Source: Herbidospora cretacea
GTDB lineage: Bacteria; Actinomycetota; Actinomycetes; Streptosporangiales; Streptosporangiaceae
DNA: 64,000 nucleotides
Direction: 5' to 3'
NCBI RefSeq assembly: GCF_001570605.1
Contig: NZ_BBXG01000019.1
Coordinates: forward strand, 62,001-126,000
Shown here: positions 19,506 through 28,421 of the stretch, piece by piece
How positions within the stretch are numbered: position 1 is the first letter of the stretch
Layout of the letters: every line of letters begins with the position of its first letter
Position numbers and translations under genes: made by a program
Notes under the pieces: generated by a model
Told to the model about the DNA's origin: nothing
What the model saw: only the letters and a program-made list of their open reading frames with translations
The model's database searches: none

Positions 19506-21190
19506 TGGCCACCACCCTGAAGGGCTCGGGGGTCAGCCCCGGCACCGGCTACGCCGCCGCCCACCTGCTGGTCGGCGCGATCCCCGTCCCCGCCGAGAAC
19601 CTCAGGCACGCCGGCGACGCCGACGCCGAGAAGGCCCGCGTAGCGGCCGCGCTCGAAGAGGTGGCGGCCGACCTGGAGGCGCGCGGCGAACGCGCCGGGG
19701 GAGAGGCCGCCGAGGTGCTGTCGGCCCAGGCGATGATGGCCCGCGACCCGGGCCTGGCCGAAGGGATCGACGAACTGGTCGACGGGGGCCTCTCCGGTGA
19801 GAGGGCCGTGTACGAGGCCTTCGGGGCCTACCGCGACCTGCTCGCCGCCGCCGGGGGATACCTCGGCGAACGCGTCGCCGACCTCGACGACATCCGCGAC
19901 CGCGCCATCTCCCGGCTGACCGGCGCGCCGATGCCCGGGGTGCCGGTCGATGCGACCGAGCCGTACATCCTGGTGGCGCGCGACCTCGCGCCCGCCGACA
20001 CCGCGCTGCTCGACCGGAACCTGGTCGCCGCCTTCGTCACCCAGGACGGCGGGCCGACCAGTCACACCGCGATCCTGGCCCGCGCGATGGGCGTGCCCGC
20101 CGTCGTGGGCTGCGCGGGCGCGACCGCGCTCGTGCCGGGCACATTGCTGCTGGTCGACGGCGCGACCGGCGAGGTCGTCATCGAGCCGGAACCCGCGGCC
20201 GCGCGGGCCGCCGTCGAGACCGCGCGGGCCCGCGCCGAGGTCCTTTCCGGCACGACCGGACCCGGCGCCACCGCCGACGGCCACCCCGTGCCGCTGCTCG
20301 CCAACATCGGCGGCCCGAAGGACCTCGAGGCGGCTCTGGCCAACGGGGCCGAGGGCGTCGGCCTCTACCGCACCGAGTTCCTCTTCCTCGACCGCGCCGA
20401 CGCGCCGACGGGCGACGAGCAGGAGGCCGCCTACCGGGCCGTCTTCGACGCCTTCCCCGGAGGCCGGGTCGTGGTCCGCACCCTCGACGCGGGCGCCGAC
20501 AAGCCGCTCGCCTTCCTGCCGCCGCCCGGCGAGGAGCCCAACCCGGCCCTCGGCGAACGCGGCCTGCGCATGTTCCGGCGCTACCCCGACATGATGGCCG
20601 CCCAGCTCGGCGCGCTCGCCCGCGCCGCCGAGGGCACCGAGGCCGTCCCCTACGTCATGGCCCCCATGGTCGCCACCGTCGACGAGGCGGCCTGGTTCGC
20701 CGACGCCTGCCACGCGGCCGGGCTGGAGACCGCGGGCATCATGATCGAGGTGCCGTCGGCCGCGCTGCGCGCCCGCCACCTGGCCGGGGTCGTCGACTTC
20801 TTCTCGATCGGCACCAACGACCTCACCCAGTACGCCATGGCCGCCGACCGCCAGGTCGCCGGCGTCTCCGACCTGCAGGACCCGTGGCACCCGGCGGTGC
20901 TCGACCTCATCGCGCTGGCCGCCGAGGCGGCGGGCGCGGCCGGGAAGAGCTGCGGCGTCTGCGGCGAGGCGGGGGCCGATCCGGTGCTGGCGTGCGTGCT
21001 CGTCGGACTCGGCGTGACCTCGCTGTCGATGGGGTCGCCCGCGCTGCCGTGGGTGCGCGCGTCGCTGGCCCGGCACACCCTCGAGCAGTGCCGTGCGGCG
21101 GCCGAGGCCGCCCGGGAGGCACCGGGCGCGTCCGAGGCGAAGGAGGCGGCCCGCGCCCACCTGACCGGCCTCACTGATCTGGGACTGTAG
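19505..21190 (+). CDS. ptsI: PTS enzyme I (phosphoenolpyruvate-protein phosphotransferase)
   Basis: About 561 residues from ATG 19505, overlapping the HPr stop. The N-terminal phosphohistidine domain has the active His near residue 187 in GGPTSHTAILARAMG. The PEP-binding TIM barrel has GVGLYRTEFLFLDR and IGTNDLTQYAMAADR, and CGVCGEAGADP carries the catalytic Cys. It starts the PTS cascade by taking phosphate from PEP. Having ptsH and ptsI inside the sugar-specific cluster gives a complete PTS in one place. Confidence 0.97.
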   Translation: MATTLKGSGVSPGTGYAAAHLLVGAIPVPAENLRHAGDADAEKARVAAALEEVAADLEARGERAGGEAAEVLSAQAMMARDPGLAEGIDELVDGGLSGERAVYEAFGAYRDLLAAAGGYLGERVADLDDIRDRAISRLTGAPMPGVPVDATEPYILVARDLAPADTALLDRNLVAAFVTQDGGPTSHTAILARAMGVPAVVGCAGATALVPGTLLLVDGATGEVVIEPEPAAARAAVETARARAEVLSGTTGPGATADGHPVPLLANIGGPKDLEAALANGAEGVGLYRTEFLFLDRADAPTGDEQEAAYRAVFDAFPGGRVVVRTLDAGADKPLAFLPPPGEEPNPALGERGLRMFRRYPDMMAAQLGALARAAEGTEAVPYVMAPMVATVDEAAWFADACHAAGLETAGIMIEVPSAALRARHLAGVVDFFSIGTNDLTQYAMAADRQVAGVSDLQDPWHPAVLDLIALAAEAAGAAGKSCGVCGEAGADPVLACVLVGLGVTSLSMGSPALPWVRASLARHTLEQCRAAAEAAREAPGASEAKEAARAHLTGLTDLGL

Positions 21191-21206
21191 CCGCTACGGT
21201 GTCGGG

Positions 21207-22487
21207 GTGTCCCTCCACAGGGCGCTGCTCGGCGCCGGTCTGCTCGTCGTCGTGGCGGGGTGTTCGACCACCCCGCCACGCACCTCCCTCCCCACCCCCC
21301 CGACCTCGACGGTCGTGGCGCCCCCGCCACCGTCGCCGTCCCCCTCGCCCTCTCCCGTGCTGGAGATGTCGGTCGAGGAGAAGGTCGGCCAGCTCTTCAT
21401 GCCGGTGCTCTACGGCGCGACGGCCGACACCGAACACCAGGAGAACCTGGCCCGCTACGGCGTCGGCACCCCCGCCGAGGTCATCGGGAAATACCACCTC
21501 GGCGGCATGATCCTGTTCCCCGGCACCGGCAACATCGAGAACGCCCGCCAGGTCGCCGAGCTCACCGCCGGGCTGCGCAAGGCCTCCCCGAAGGTGCCGC
21601 TGCTGATCGGCGTCGACCAGGAGAACGGCATCGTCTCGCGGCTCAAGGGCATCATCACCGACCTCCCCGGCGCCTCGGTGATCGGCCAGACCGGTGACAC
21701 GCGCAACGCCCGCGACGCCGCCCGCGTCACCGCCGAGGAGCTGAACGCTCTTGGCATCTCGCTCGACTTCGCCCCCGTCGCCGACGTCAACGTCAACCCG
21801 AACAACCCGGTCATCGGCCCGCGCGCCTACGGGAACGATCCCGAGGAGGTCGCCGACATGGTGGGCGCGGCCGTCCAGGGCTTCCACGACGGCGGCGTCG
21901 CGACGACGGTGAAACACTTCCCGGGCCACGGCGACACCAACGTCGACAGCCACACCGCCCTGCCGGTCATCGACCACACCCGCGCCCAGTGGGAGAAGCT
22001 CGACGCGCCGCCGTTCAAGGAGGCCATCGCCAACGACGTCGACGCCATCATGAGCGCCCACATCGTGATGCCCGCGCTCGACCCGTCGGGCGACCCGGCC
22101 ACGCTGTCCAAGAAGATCCTCACCGGGGTGCTCCGCGACCAGCTCGGCTTCAACGGGGTCGTCTTCACCGACGCGCTCAACATGGAGGGCGTCCGGAAGA
22201 AGTACGGCGACGGCGAGGTGGCCGTCCGGGCGATCCTGGCGGGGGTCGACATCCTGCTCATGCCGCCCGACTTCAACGCCGCCCGCGACGCCGTGCTGGC
22301 CGCGATCCGGTCGGGCCGCATCAGCGCGACCAGGCTGAACGCCTCCGTCGAGCGCATCCTGGCGCTGAAGGCGCACTACGGCCTGGACAACCCGCGCGCC
22401 TTCCCCCACCCGTCGCGGGTCGGCAAGCTCCTCAAGACCGCCGAGCACCGCGCGATCGCCCGGCGCATCACCGCGGGCACGCGATGA
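21207..22487 (+). CDS. Secreted GH3 beta-N-acetylhexosaminidase (NagZ-like lipoprotein)
   Basis: A 426-residue protein from GTG 21207. A lipoprotein signal with lipobox VAGC (Cys19) and a Pro/Ser/Thr-rich linker precede a glycoside hydrolase family 3 domain. Motifs are LLIGVDQENGIVSRL, the NagZ catalytic-loop signature KHFPGHGDTNVDSH, and VFTDALNMEGV with the nucleophile Asp. It would release N-acetylglucosamine from chitin or peptidoglycan fragments outside the membrane and so supply the PTS encoded upstream. It lies 16 bases after ptsI. Confidence 0.9.
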   Translation: MSLHRALLGAGLLVVVAGCSTTPPRTSLPTPPTSTVVAPPPPSPSPSPSPVLEMSVEEKVGQLFMPVLYGATADTEHQENLARYGVGTPAEVIGKYHLGGMILFPGTGNIENARQVAELTAGLRKASPKVPLLIGVDQENGIVSRLKGIITDLPGASVIGQTGDTRNARDAARVTAEELNALGISLDFAPVADVNVNPNNPVIGPRAYGNDPEEVADMVGAAVQGFHDGGVATTVKHFPGHGDTNVDSHTALPVIDHTRAQWEKLDAPPFKEAIANDVDAIMSAHIVMPALDPSGDPATLSKKILTGVLRDQLGFNGVVFTDALNMEGVRKKYGDGEVAVRAILAGVDILLMPPDFNAARDAVLAAIRSGRISATRLNASVERILALKAHYGLDNPRAFPHPSRVGKLLKTAEHRAIARRITAGTR

Positions 22488-22502
22488 CTACCCTTTGACC
22501 AC

Positions 22503-23153
22503 ATGACGGTCAAAGGGGTGCTCATCGACTGGGCCGGGGTTCTCACCACGAGCATGGCCGAGTCCATCAACACATGGCTGGTGGCCGACCGCATCGACAC
22601 CTCCCACTACACCGAGGTGATGCGGGGCATGATCGCGTCGGCCTACGGCGGCGACGGCGCGGAGAACCCGATCCACACGCTGGAGCGGGGGGAGATCACC
22701 GCGCTCGCCTTCGAGACGGCCCTGGCCGCCGAGCTGCGCACCCACGACGGCCTCCCGCCGGTCGCCGAGGGGCTGCTGACCCGCATGTTCGCCGGATTCC
22801 AGCCGGTCGAGGCGATGTTCGAGATGCTGCGCCGGGCGCGCAAGGCCGGTTACAAGACCTGCCTGGTGTCGAACTCGTGGGGCAACGACTACGACCGCAC
22901 CGGCTGGGAGGAGGCGTTCGACGCCGTCGTCATCTCGGGCGAGGTCGGCATGCGCAAGCCCGAACCGCGCATCTTCGCCCACGCCGTGAGCCTGGTCGGG
23001 CTCGAACCGGCCGAGTGCGTCTTCATCGACGACATCGAGGCCAACATCACCGCCGCCCGGGAGCTCGGCTTCACCGGCATCCTGCACACCCACGCCGGCA
23101 CCACCATCGCCGAGCTGGAGACGTTGCTCAAGGTGCCTCTGAGGTCGGCGTGA
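22503..23153 (+). CDS. HAD-superfamily hydrolase, subfamily IA
   Basis: A 216-residue protein from ATG 22503. Motif I is LIDWAGVLTTS: the nucleophile Asp is present, but the usual second Asp is Ala, as in some HAD dehalogenase/epoxide hydrolase-linked phosphatases. Motif II is in CLVSNSWG, motif III includes K in MRKPEPRIF, and motif IV is VFIDDIEANITAA. The substrate is unknown. It follows the hexosaminidase by 15 bases and is the first of three HAD-like genes within 2.6 kb. Confidence 0.85.
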   Translation: MTVKGVLIDWAGVLTTSMAESINTWLVADRIDTSHYTEVMRGMIASAYGGDGAENPIHTLERGEITALAFETALAAELRTHDGLPPVAEGLLTRMFAGFQPVEAMFEMLRRARKAGYKTCLVSNSWGNDYDRTGWEEAFDAVVISGEVGMRKPEPRIFAHAVSLVGLEPAECVFIDDIEANITAARELGFTGILHTHAGTTIAELETLLKVPLRSA

Positions 23154-23168
23154 TGGGACACTCGTGAC

Positions 23169-23675
23169 ATGCGTGTCTACCTTCCGTGCACGCTCCCCGC
23201 GCTGGCCCGAACGGCCGCCGCGGGTGAGCTCGGCCCCGCTCCGCTGACCGGGTTCGCCGTGACGCCCGCCCTGGTGGAGTGGTATGCCTCCGGCGACACC
23301 GAGGAGCTCGAATACGTCGCCCTCACGGAGGCGGCGCGCGCGTCGCTGCGGATGATCGCGGCCGACCTGGCCGACGGCGTGACCGCCCCGGCCCGCCGGG
23401 TGGTGATCGCCGCCGACATCCCCGACGCCGAGGTGCAGGTCAGCGCCGACGTGGCCGAGCGCGGCCGGGTGAGGCTCGGCGCGGCCGTGCCGATGCGGCT
23501 GGTCCAGGCCGCCCACGTCGACGAGCCGGCCGCGATCCCCGACGTCGAGGCCGCCGCCCTGGCGCTGAAGGCCGCCGACGCGGGCGACGACGACGCACGG
23601 TTCACCGTCGACGGCGCCGAGGCCCACGAGCTGCTCTGGTACGCCACCCAGGAGATCCCCGACGTCCTCGGCTAA
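23169..23675 (+). CDS. DUF6912 family protein
   Basis: A 168-residue soluble protein from ATG 23169 beginning MRVYLPCTLPALARTAAAGE, with WYASGDTEELEYVALTEAAR and LLWYATQEIPDVL at the end. That is the typical actinobacterial DUF6912 pattern. There is no signal peptide or membrane segment. It sits between two HAD genes and the last of these frames starts 13 bases after its stop, so they may be cotranscribed. Function unknown. Confidence 0.75.
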   Translation: MRVYLPCTLPALARTAAAGELGPAPLTGFAVTPALVEWYASGDTEELEYVALTEAARASLRMIAADLADGVTAPARRVVIAADIPDAEVQVSADVAERGRVRLGAAVPMRLVQAAHVDEPAAIPDVEAAALALKAADAGDDDARFTVDGAEAHELLWYATQEIPDVLG

Positions 23676-23688
23676 CCTGGGTGGCGCT

Positions 23689-24324
23689 ATGACACACATC
23701 GTCTGGGACTGGAACGGGACGCTCTTTCACGACTCCGACGCGGTCGTGCGCGCCACCAACGAGATCTTCCGCCCTTATGGGGTGGCCCCGATCGACCTCG
23801 ACGGGTTCCGCGGCGTCTACTGCCGCCCCATCTGGGTCGCCTACGAACGCATCATCGGCCGCGCCCTCGAAGAGGGCGAGTGGGAGCGCCTCGACGAGGG
23901 CTTCCACCTCCACTACCACCGGCTCATGGAGGCCTGCCTGCTGGCCGAGGGCGCGGTGGCGAGCCTGACCGCGTGGGGCGAGGCCGGCCGCAGCCAGTCG
24001 CTGCTGTCGATGTGGGCCCACGAACGGCTGGTGCCCAAGATCGCCGAGTTCGGCATCGACCACCACTTCACCCGGGTCGACGGCCTGCGCCTGACCAGCC
24101 CGGGGGGCCACAAGGCCGAGCACATGGCCGAACACCTTAAGGCCCTCGACCTCGACCCCCGCGACGTGATGGTGATCGGCGACAGCGTCGACGACGGCCT
24201 CGCGGCCCGCCACGTGGGGGCTCGGGCGGTCCTCTACACGGGCGGCATGACCAGCCGCGCCGAGCTCGAGTCGCTCGGTTTCCCGGTGGTCGACTCGCTT
24301 TCAGACGCGATGGATCTGATCTGA
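23689..24324 (+). CDS. HAD hydrolase, phosphoglycolate phosphatase-like
   Basis: A 211-residue protein from ATG 23689. Motif I is VWDWNGTLFHDS (nucleophile Asp; second position Asn), motif II lies around SLLSMWAHE, motif III K is in GGHKAEHM, and motif IV is VMVIGDSVDDGLAA. It resembles Gph-type phosphatases. The substrate cannot be inferred. It is the second of three HAD-like genes in a row. Confidence 0.85.
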   Translation: MTHIVWDWNGTLFHDSDAVVRATNEIFRPYGVAPIDLDGFRGVYCRPIWVAYERIIGRALEEGEWERLDEGFHLHYHRLMEACLLAEGAVASLTAWGEAGRSQSLLSMWAHERLVPKIAEFGIDHHFTRVDGLRLTSPGGHKAEHMAEHLKALDLDPRDVMVIGDSVDDGLAARHVGARAVLYTGGMTSRAELESLGFPVVDSLSDAMDLI

Positions 24325-24388
24325 CCTGATCGGCATCAGAGGGCCTTACCCTGGGGCGAAGCCGCACTTATCCCCCGGGAGGGCCCCC

Positions 24389-25102
24389 ATCGACCGCCGA
24401 CTCGTCCTCTGGAACATCGACCTGACCCTGGTCGACGTCACGATCGTCACCCGGGACGCCTGGGCCGAGGCGTTCCGCGCGGTCACCGGGCGGCCCCTCG
24501 TGAAGCTGGCCCCCGCGATGGGACGCCCCGACTCGGAGCTCATCTTCGAGACGCTGGCGCTCAACGGCATCACGGTCGACGACGGTCACCTGCCGGCGTT
24601 CATCGACGCGCTCGCCCGGTCGTTCGGCGACCGGCGCAAGCGCCTGGCCAAGGAGGGCCGGGCGATGCCCGGGGCCAAGGACGCGCTGCACGCCGTCTCC
24701 CGGCTCGACGGGACGGTCCAGTCGGTGCTGACCGGCACCATCAGGTCCAACGCCGTCCACAAGCTGACCGCCTTCGGCCTGCACAAGTACGTCGACTTCG
24801 AGGTCGGCGGCTACGGCGAGGAGGTCTACCCGAAGGCCAGCCTCCTCCAGGTCGCCCAGGGCAGGGCCAAGGACAAGTACGGCGCGCCGTTCTCGGCCGT
24901 GCTCATCGGCGACTCGACGCGTGACGTGCAGGCCGCCCGGATCGCCGGGGCCGCGATGATCGGGGTCGCGTCGGGCCGGTCGAGGGCCGGCGAGCTGACC
25001 GAGGCGGGGGCCGACATCGTGCTGCCCGACCTGTCGAACGCCTCCGAGGTGGTCGCCGCGGTGGCCCGGCTCACCGACCGTTATGTGGGGGGCCGACAGT
25101 GA
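24389..25102 (+). CDS. HAD-like protein with apparent ATC start codon
   Basis: About 237 residues if translation begins at ATC 24389, 6 bases after GGGAGGG (24377-24383). No in-frame ATG, GTG or TTG occurs between the previous gene and motif I; the first ATG is 24500 and would remove motif I. The N-terminus would read IDRRLVLWNIDLTLVDV, normal for actinobacterial HAD proteins except that Asn replaces the nucleophilic Asp. Later motifs SVLTGTIRSN, K in VYPKASLL and VLIGDSTRDVQAA are intact. It may be a non-hydrolytic homologue or have altered chemistry. A sequencing error turning ATG into ATC is possible. Confidence 0.7.
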   Translation: MDRRLVLWNIDLTLVDVTIVTRDAWAEAFRAVTGRPLVKLAPAMGRPDSELIFETLALNGITVDDGHLPAFIDALARSFGDRRKRLAKEGRAMPGAKDALHAVSRLDGTVQSVLTGTIRSNAVHKLTAFGLHKYVDFEVGGYGEEVYPKASLLQVAQGRAKDKYGAPFSAVLIGDSTRDVQAARIAGAAMIGVASGRSRAGELTEAGADIVLPDLSNASEVVAAVARLTDRYVGGRQ

Positions 25103-25133
25103 CATGACCATGGCCCCACATCAGGATGGAGCC

Positions 25134-27017
25134 ATGGTTAGCGAAGGTGACGTGCTCTGGGTCCCGTCGGCCGAGGTCGTCCGGGACGCCCGGATCACCC
25201 GTTTCCAGGAGGCGGTGGGCAGACCCGGCTCCTACGACGGGCTCTGGTCGTGGTCGGTGGAGGAGCCCGCCGCTTTCTGGACGGCGATCTGGGATTACTT
25301 CGGCGTCGTCGGTGACCGCGCGAACGGTCCGGTCATTTCCGGAAATATGCCGCAAACTCAGTGGTTCGCGGGCAGCGCCATTAATTACGCGGAAAATGCG
25401 CTGAAAGGTCCCGACGACCGTCTTGCGGTTATTTTTCGGGACGAAACGGGCGAGCGGCGAACGTACACACTTGGGCGGTTGCGCGACGAGGTCGCGCGGG
25501 CGCGGGCCGGGCTGGTGGAACTCGGCGTCGGGAGGGGCGACCGGGTCGCCGGATATCTGCCGAACATCCCCGAGGCGCTGATCGCCTTCCTCGCCACCGC
25601 GTCGCTCGGCGCGATCTGGTCGTCGTGCTCGCCCGACTTCGGGGCCCCGGCCATCATCGACCGGTTCACCCAGATCCAGCCGAAGGTCCTGATCGCCGTC
25701 GACGGCTACACCTACAACGGCCGATGGTTCGACCGGACCGGCGTGGTCGCCGACATCGCGGCGCGGCTGCCCTCGCTCCACGCGACCGTGAGGGTGTCGG
25801 AGTGGGACTCCTTCGCCCGGCCCGGTGACCTGGCCTTCGACCGGGTCCCCTTCGACCACCCGCTCTGGATCCTCTACTCCTCCGGCACGACCGGGCTCCC
25901 CAAGCCCATCGTCCACGGCCACGGCGGCGTGGTCGTGGAGCACCTGAAGTCGCTGACCTTCCACCAGGACCTCGGCGAGGGCGACCTGTTCTTCTGGTAC
26001 ACCACCACCGGCTGGATGATGTGGAACTACCTCATCGGCGGCCTGCTGGTCGGCGCGGCCGTCGTCCTGTACGACGGCTCGGCCGCCCACCCCTCGACGA
26101 GCGCCCTGTGGGACCTCGTCGCCGAGGAGGGCGTGACCTACTTCGGCACCGGCGCCCCCTACATCGTCGCCTCGATGAAGGCCGGCCTGAAGCCGCGGGG
26201 CCTGTCGGCGCTGAAGGGCATCGGCTCGACCGGCTCCCCGCTCCCGCCCGAGGGCTTCGCCTGGGTCTACGCCGACGTGTCCGGTGAGGTCCAGCTCGGC
26301 TCGTTCTCCGGCGGCACCGACGTCTGCACCGGTTTCGTCGGCGCGGTCAGGACGCTGCCGGTCCGGGCGGGCGTCATCCCGTGCCGCTCCCTGGGCGCGC
26401 GGGTGGAGGCGTTCGACCCGTCGGGACACCCGGTCACCGGAGAGGTGGGGGAGCTGGTCATCACCGCGCCGATGCCCTCGATGCCGGTCATGTTCTGGAA
26501 CGACCCCGATGGCCACCGCTACCGCGAGTCCTACTTCGAGGAGTATCCCGGCGTCTGGCGGCACGGCGACTGGATCAAGATCCTCCCCGACGGGAGCAGC
26601 GTCATCTACGGCCGCTCCGACTCGACCCTCAACCGGGGCGGGGTCCGGATGGGCACCAGCGAGTTCTACCGGGTGGTCGAGCGCTTCGACGCCATCGCCG
26701 ACAGCCTCGTCATCGACACCGGCAGGCTCGGCCAGGAGGGCCGGCTGCTCCTCTACATCGCCCTGGCCGAGGGCCGCGAGCTCGACGAGACGCTGGTCAA
26801 GGAGCTGAAGACCGCTCTGCGCACCGAGCTGTCGCCGCGCCACGTGCCCGACGAGATCGTGGCGGTGCCGGGGGTCCCGCGCACCCTGTCGGGCAAGAAG
26901 CTCGAAGTGCCGGTGCGCAAGATCCTCCAGGGCGTCCCGGTCGAGAAGGCCGCCAACCCCGACGCGATGGCCAACCCCGAGGTGCTGGCGTTCTTCACAC
27001 CCCTTGCGGATGCCTGA
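25134..27017 (+). CDS. Acetoacetyl-CoA synthetase (acetoacetate-CoA ligase)
   Basis: About 627 residues from ATG 25134, chosen because AGGATGGAGCC precedes it; two in-frame ATGs upstream (25104 and 25110) lack this. This is an adenylate-forming enzyme with YSSGTTGLPKPIVHGHGG (P-loop), SFSGGTDVCTGFVG and YGRSDSTLNRGGVRMG. The C-terminal catalytic lysine is in LSGKKLEVPVRKI. The N-terminal ISGNMPQTQWFAGSAINYAE is specific to AACS-type ligases. It activates acetoacetate with ATP and CoA, for example from ketone body, PHB or amino acid breakdown. Its end overlaps the converging flavin oxidase gene by 23 bases. Confidence 0.92.
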   Translation: MVSEGDVLWVPSAEVVRDARITRFQEAVGRPGSYDGLWSWSVEEPAAFWTAIWDYFGVVGDRANGPVISGNMPQTQWFAGSAINYAENALKGPDDRLAVIFRDETGERRTYTLGRLRDEVARARAGLVELGVGRGDRVAGYLPNIPEALIAFLATASLGAIWSSCSPDFGAPAIIDRFTQIQPKVLIAVDGYTYNGRWFDRTGVVADIAARLPSLHATVRVSEWDSFARPGDLAFDRVPFDHPLWILYSSGTTGLPKPIVHGHGGVVVEHLKSLTFHQDLGEGDLFFWYTTTGWMMWNYLIGGLLVGAAVVLYDGSAAHPSTSALWDLVAEEGVTYFGTGAPYIVASMKAGLKPRGLSALKGIGSTGSPLPPEGFAWVYADVSGEVQLGSFSGGTDVCTGFVGAVRTLPVRAGVIPCRSLGARVEAFDPSGHPVTGEVGELVITAPMPSMPVMFWNDPDGHRYRESYFEEYPGVWRHGDWIKILPDGSSVIYGRSDSTLNRGGVRMGTSEFYRVVERFDAIADSLVIDTGRLGQEGRLLLYIALAEGRELDETLVKELKTALRTELSPRHVPDEIVAVPGVPRTLSGKKLEVPVRKILQGVPVEKAANPDAMANPEVLAFFTPLADA

Positions 27018-28359
27018 AGAACCCGGTCGGGTCGTAGGTCTTCTTCACGAGCGCTAAGCGGGCGGCGTTCGGACCGTAGTACTGGCTCTTATAGTCATTT
27101 ATGCCTATATCGGGGTAGTTAATGTAGGCATGCTTTCCGAGCCTCGGCGTCATCGCGTCGCGCGCCGAACGCACCCACGGACTTGCGCCGTCGAAGTGGG
27201 CGTAGTACTGGAGGCTGAAAAGCGCGGTGCGATGGGGAAAAGCGGTCGCGCCCGGGGCCACCCGGCCGACCGCCCCGCGCAGCGCGTCGATGAGGACGGT
27301 GTGCCGCCCCGGCCGGGCGACCTGAGCGATTAGTGCACGAATGGTCGAATCGCTCATTTCCGTGTACGCGAAATGCGAACTGGCGCTGAACCGGTCGCGC
27401 GGGCCGTTGTGGCACGACTCCTGGGTCGAGCAACCCGCCATGAAATACATGGCCTGGAGATAACCCATCGATCTGACCGATCGTGTCGGCGCGGTGAAAC
27501 CCTTCAGAAGCGCCTCACAACGCGACCTGGAGCCCAAATAGAGCCCGGTGACGGAAACGGAGCGCCCGGGGTCCTGCGAGAGGTGCAGATTGGACCACAG
27601 CGCGTCGGGCGCCGAGGGCGCCCATTTCTGCCATTTCTTCACCACGTCGAACGCCTGCGACCACGGCCACCGCATCGTGAAGACGGTGACGTCCTGGATG
27701 GGGTGGGTCTGGTAGGTGAACGAGGTCGCGATCCCGAAGTTGCCGCCGCCGCCACCCCTGAGCGCCCAGAACAGGTCGGGGTGGCTCTGGGCCGAGGCCG
27801 TGATGAGCTTCCCGGCGGCGGTCACCAGGGACACCGATCTCAGCACGTCGATCGTCAGCCCGTAGCGCCGCGAGACGACCCCGATCCCGCCGCCCAGCGT
27901 GAGCCCGGCCACCCCGACCGTCGGGCACGAGCCCGCCGGGATGCTGACGCCGCTCTTCGCGAGCTGGGAGTAGACGTCGATGAGCTTGGCTCCCGACCCG
28001 ACCGTGGCCAGGCCGGCGGTGTGCCGCACGGTCTTCAGCTGGGAGACGTCCACGACCAGGCCCGAACCGGTCGACCACCCGGCGTACGAGTGGCCGCCCG
28101 ACCTCGGGTGCACCACCAGGCCGTTGCGGCGGGCGAACCCCACGCACGCCGCCACGTCGGCGGCGGTGGCGCAGTAGGCGACGGCCCGGGGCGCCGCGTT
28201 GTCGAAGGCCACGTTGAAGACGCGCTTCGCGGTGGCGTAGGAGGCGTCGCCGGGCCGTACGAGACGGCCCTTCAACGTCCGGTCCAGTGCGCGCCAGTCG
28301 GGCGCCGCGCCCGCGAACGGCGCGAGCGCCGCCGCGGACAGGAATTCACGACGATCCAC
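26995..28359 (-). CDS. Tat-exported FAD-linked oxidase (bicovalent flavin, BBE type)
   Basis: A 454-residue protein from ATG 28359. A twin-arginine signal (DRREFLSAAAL) predicts export in folded form. The FAD-binding domain carries His in RSGGHSYAG and Cys in AGSCPTVGVAGLTLGGG, the pair that tethers FAD bicovalently in berberine bridge-like enzymes. The C-terminal BBE motif is YINYPDIGINDYKSQYYG. Relatives oxidise sugars, alkaloids or secondary metabolites, producing hydrogen peroxide. It lies 62 bases behind the NuoF-ferredoxin gene and may be the last gene of the sigma-controlled operon. Confidence 0.88.
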   Translation of the reverse strand: MDRREFLSAAALAPFAGAAPDWRALDRTLKGRLVRPGDASYATAKRVFNVAFDNAAPRAVAYCATAADVAACVGFARRNGLVVHPRSGGHSYAGWSTGSGLVVDVSQLKTVRHTAGLATVGSGAKLIDVYSQLAKSGVSIPAGSCPTVGVAGLTLGGGIGVVSRRYGLTIDVLRSVSLVTAAGKLITASAQSHPDLFWALRGGGGGNFGIATSFTYQTHPIQDVTVFTMRWPWSQAFDVVKKWQKWAPSAPDALWSNLHLSQDPGRSVSVTGLYLGSRSRCEALLKGFTAPTRSVRSMGYLQAMYFMAGCSTQESCHNGPRDRFSASSHFAYTEMSDSTIRALIAQVARPGRHTVLIDALRGAVGRVAPGATAFPHRTALFSLQYYAHFDGASPWVRSARDAMTPRLGKHAYINYPDIGINDYKSQYYGPNAARLALVKKTYDPTGFFRHPQGV

Positions 28360-28421
28360 TGCAGATCACTCCCCGAGGTTCCGTACTACCTCGTGAGACG
28401 ACCGCGAAGATAACAAAACGG

